A stretch of DNA of 64,000 nucleotides from Streptomyces tirandamycinicus (GTDB lineage: Bacteria > Actinomycetota > Actinomycetes > Streptomycetales > Streptomycetaceae). Every line of letters begins with the position of its first letter. Position 1 is the stretch's first letter. Positions 62,663-64,000 of the stretch are shown here, piece after piece. Under the pieces are notes generated by a model that saw nothing but the letters and a program-made list of their open reading frames with translations, searched no databases and was not told the DNA's origin. The position numbers and the translations under genes were made by a program. The DNA is taken from positions 1,364,001 to 1,428,000 of the forward strand of contig NZ_CP029188.1 of NCBI RefSeq assembly GCF_003097515.1. The letters are read 5' to 3'.

Positions 62663-63808
62663 TCAGTGGAGCCGGGTCACCGCCACGGCAGCCGTCGGGA
62701 GTGGCGTCCGGACGGCCTCCGCGCGCCATGCGTCCGCGAGTTCGGCGGGGAAGCGCCGGCCGCTGCGGGTGAGCACGACGCCCGAGGCGAGTTCGAGCTC
62801 GTCGCCCGGACGGAAGGGCCGGTTGGTCTCCGGGGGCAGCTGCTCCCACGCCCCCAGCTCACCCCGCTTGCCCGCGCTGCGCATCCGCGTGCCGTAGGTG
62901 CTGGTGTCCCGGACCACAACCGATCCACCCTTGACCTGGACCACCACATGCCGACGGCTGACCCGCGCCGCGGTCTCCGCGGTCAGCAGGCCGTGCAGCG
63001 CGATGCCGCCCTCGCCGGGATTGCGCCCGATGCCGGTCTGTGAACCCTCGTCCAGTGTGTAACGGGCCGCGCAGGTACCGTCGATGACGGCCTTCAGCTG
63101 TGCCGCGCCGGGCCTCGGGCCGTCGTCCAGCAGGGGCGTGCCGTGCAGCTCGCAGGTGGGCACGCCACGTCGCATCCGGGGCAGGAGGACCCGCCCGCCA
63201 CTGCGGACGCTGTAGAGCGAGCAGCGGGCTTCCGGGCAACGCCAGGCCCGGGTGACCACGTCGGTCAGCGGCTTCCGGGCAGAGGTCAACAGGCCCTGCT
63301 TCTTGAGGGCCGAGAGCTCCATCTTGCGGGAGATCTCCGCCTGGGTACGGACTCCCATGTCGAGCGGAACCAGCCGGACCGACCCCTTGCGGCCGGGCTC
63401 AGGCTTGAGGAACTGCCAGGTGTTGCCCTGGATCCAGGGGTGATCGGGGCGATGGTCGACGTAGTAGTCGCCGGTGATGACCTGGATGCCGGTCATGCCG
63501 GCGATCTCGAGCACCCGGTCGTCGGCGTCGGCGACCTCCTCGACCAGCCCGGCCGTGACCCAGCGGCGCAGCAGGCGGGCCTCTGCCGGGTCGGTGAAGT
63601 GCTTCTGCCCGCCCAGCAGGCTGCTGTCGGCGATCAGGTAGACGGAGACGCTGGGGTCTCCGGTGAGGCGGACCAGGCCCTGGAGCACCAGGCGGAGACG
63701 GTGCAGCGAGCGGTCACCGGGGCCGCCGATCGATGTCTGGCGCGCGATGTTGGAGAGGTCGACGAGGTAATCGGCCCGGTCCGCCGAAGCCGCCAGATTG
63801 CGCTCCAC
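62663..63808 (-). CDS. PIN/NYN-like domain fused to an FHA domain
   Basis: 381 residues. The N-terminal 180 residues resemble a NYN/PIN-like nuclease fold: YLVDLSNIAR (first acidic residue, about 14-23), SVYLIADSSLL, ADADDRVLEIAG and VITGDYYVDHR (second acidic cluster). The central part has Cys/His pairs (CPEARC, CELH) that may bind zinc. A C-terminal FHA domain (about 255-350: IGRNPGEGGIAL, VSRRHVVVQ, DTSTYGTRM) recognises phosphothreonine. I chose GTG at 63808 for its GGAGGG site; a TTG 15 codons upstream is the alternative. Confidence 0.68.
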   Translation of the reverse strand: MERNLAASADRADYLVDLSNIARQTSIGGPGDRSLHRLRLVLQGLVRLTGDPSVSVYLIADSSLLGGQKHFTDPAEARLLRRWVTAGLVEEVADADDRVLEIAGMTGIQVITGDYYVDHRPDHPWIQGNTWQFLKPEPGRKGSVRLVPLDMGVRTQAEISRKMELSALKKQGLLTSARKPLTDVVTRAWRCPEARCSLYSVRSGGRVLLPRMRRGVPTCELHGTPLLDDGPRPGAAQLKAVIDGTCAARYTLDEGSQTGIGRNPGEGGIALHGLLTAETAARVSRRHVVVQVKGGSVVVRDTSTYGTRMRSAGKRGELGAWEQLPPETNRPFRPGDELELASGVVLTRSGRRFPAELADAWRAEAVRTPLPTAAVAVTRLH

Positions 63809-63932
63809 TAACCCTCCGTAGTCAGGGTGCCCATGTGACTGAGTCGCCGTCAAGTCAGCGTGACAATACGCCTGTAGCGGTTTCCCAGGGAATCCATCCG
63901 ACCTTCACGTGATCACTACTAACATTCACCCG

Positions 63933-64000
63933 ATGGCGCGACTGGGGGAGAGTGATCTCATCAACACCACCGACGACATGGCCTACTTGCAGCCGATGCG
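63933..64000 (+). CDS. Start of an unknown protein, cut by the window end
   Basis: An ATG at 63933 opens MARLGESDLINTTDDMAYLQ and continues to the last base. TAACAT about 9 bp upstream is a fair -10 and there is no ribosome site, so a leaderless transcript is likely. It is divergent from the FHA-domain gene and may form a regulated pair with it. Too short for identification. Confidence 0.5.
   Translation, partial: MARLGESDLINTTDDMAYLQPM

Overview
The window is chromosomal DNA from a Streptomyces or very close relative. Coding strands show very high third-position GC, GTG starts are common, and several genes appear leaderless. Family signatures are also typical: the fasR-fabD-fabH-acpP-fabF core in canonical order, SCO2400-type zinc-ribbon membrane proteins, DUF3145, DUF4429, DUF5994, DUF6400, EI24, FasR/PucR regulators, MatB and an Mbl-like protein. 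Order and content resemble the conserved SCO2386-SCO2451 part of the S. coelicolor core chromosome (recalled, not searched). No tRNA, rRNA, CRISPR array, prophage or intact insertion sequence was seen.

Layout. 1-6.1 kb: the end of an alpha/beta hydrolase, DUF4429-SHOCT, a merR-aldo/keto reductase operon with an elongated-spacer promoter, a serine hydrolase, DUF5994, and a possible broken SsgA-like gene. 6.3-9 kb: a cold-shock protein with a structured leader, two strong hairpins, a MerR-type DNA-binding protein and a pirin. 9.2-15 kb: fasR, a candidate FasR operator, fabDHF with acpP, a terminator and DUF3145. 15.8-23.5 kb: a secreted pyroglutamyl-peptidase-like protein, EI24, Ohr, a zinc-free reductase divergent from a MarR regulator, an SCO2400 protein and an Mbl/MreB-like protein. 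24-29 kb: matB overlapping a fused carboxyltransferase (malonyl-CoA metabolism), two small proteins and a secreted subtilase. 29-35 kb: an MFS exporter, an SDR, CsbD, a flavin amine oxidase and a second SCO2400 protein.

35-43.5 kb is a metal-homeostasis island, probably for zinc. It carries a P1B ATPase coupled to a DUF1490/PacL-like partner, ZnuABC uptake, a CECxS-type permease with its TIGR03943 partner, and a cysteine-free L32 ribosomal protein whose promoter is overlapped by an inverted repeat. 43.6-48.7 kb holds redox genes with TetR and HxlR-type regulators. 48.8-56 kb assembles an N-succinylamino-acid racemase, a GNAT, a PucR regulator, an M20 desuccinylase and an amino-acid permease. 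Together these match the known route from D- to L-amino acids via N-succinyl intermediates. 56.4-64 kb has a long-chain acyl-CoA ligase, a second BBE-type oxidase, a TPR-LuxR regulator, remnants of an IS630 transposase and a subtilisin inhibitor, and a PIN-like/FHA protein.

A striking feature is the number of short tandem-repeat arrays (units of 7, 8, 9, 15, 16, 21 and about 27 bp) in spacers between genes. Each has its own unit sequence. One related low-complexity stretch sits in frame inside the M20 peptidase.
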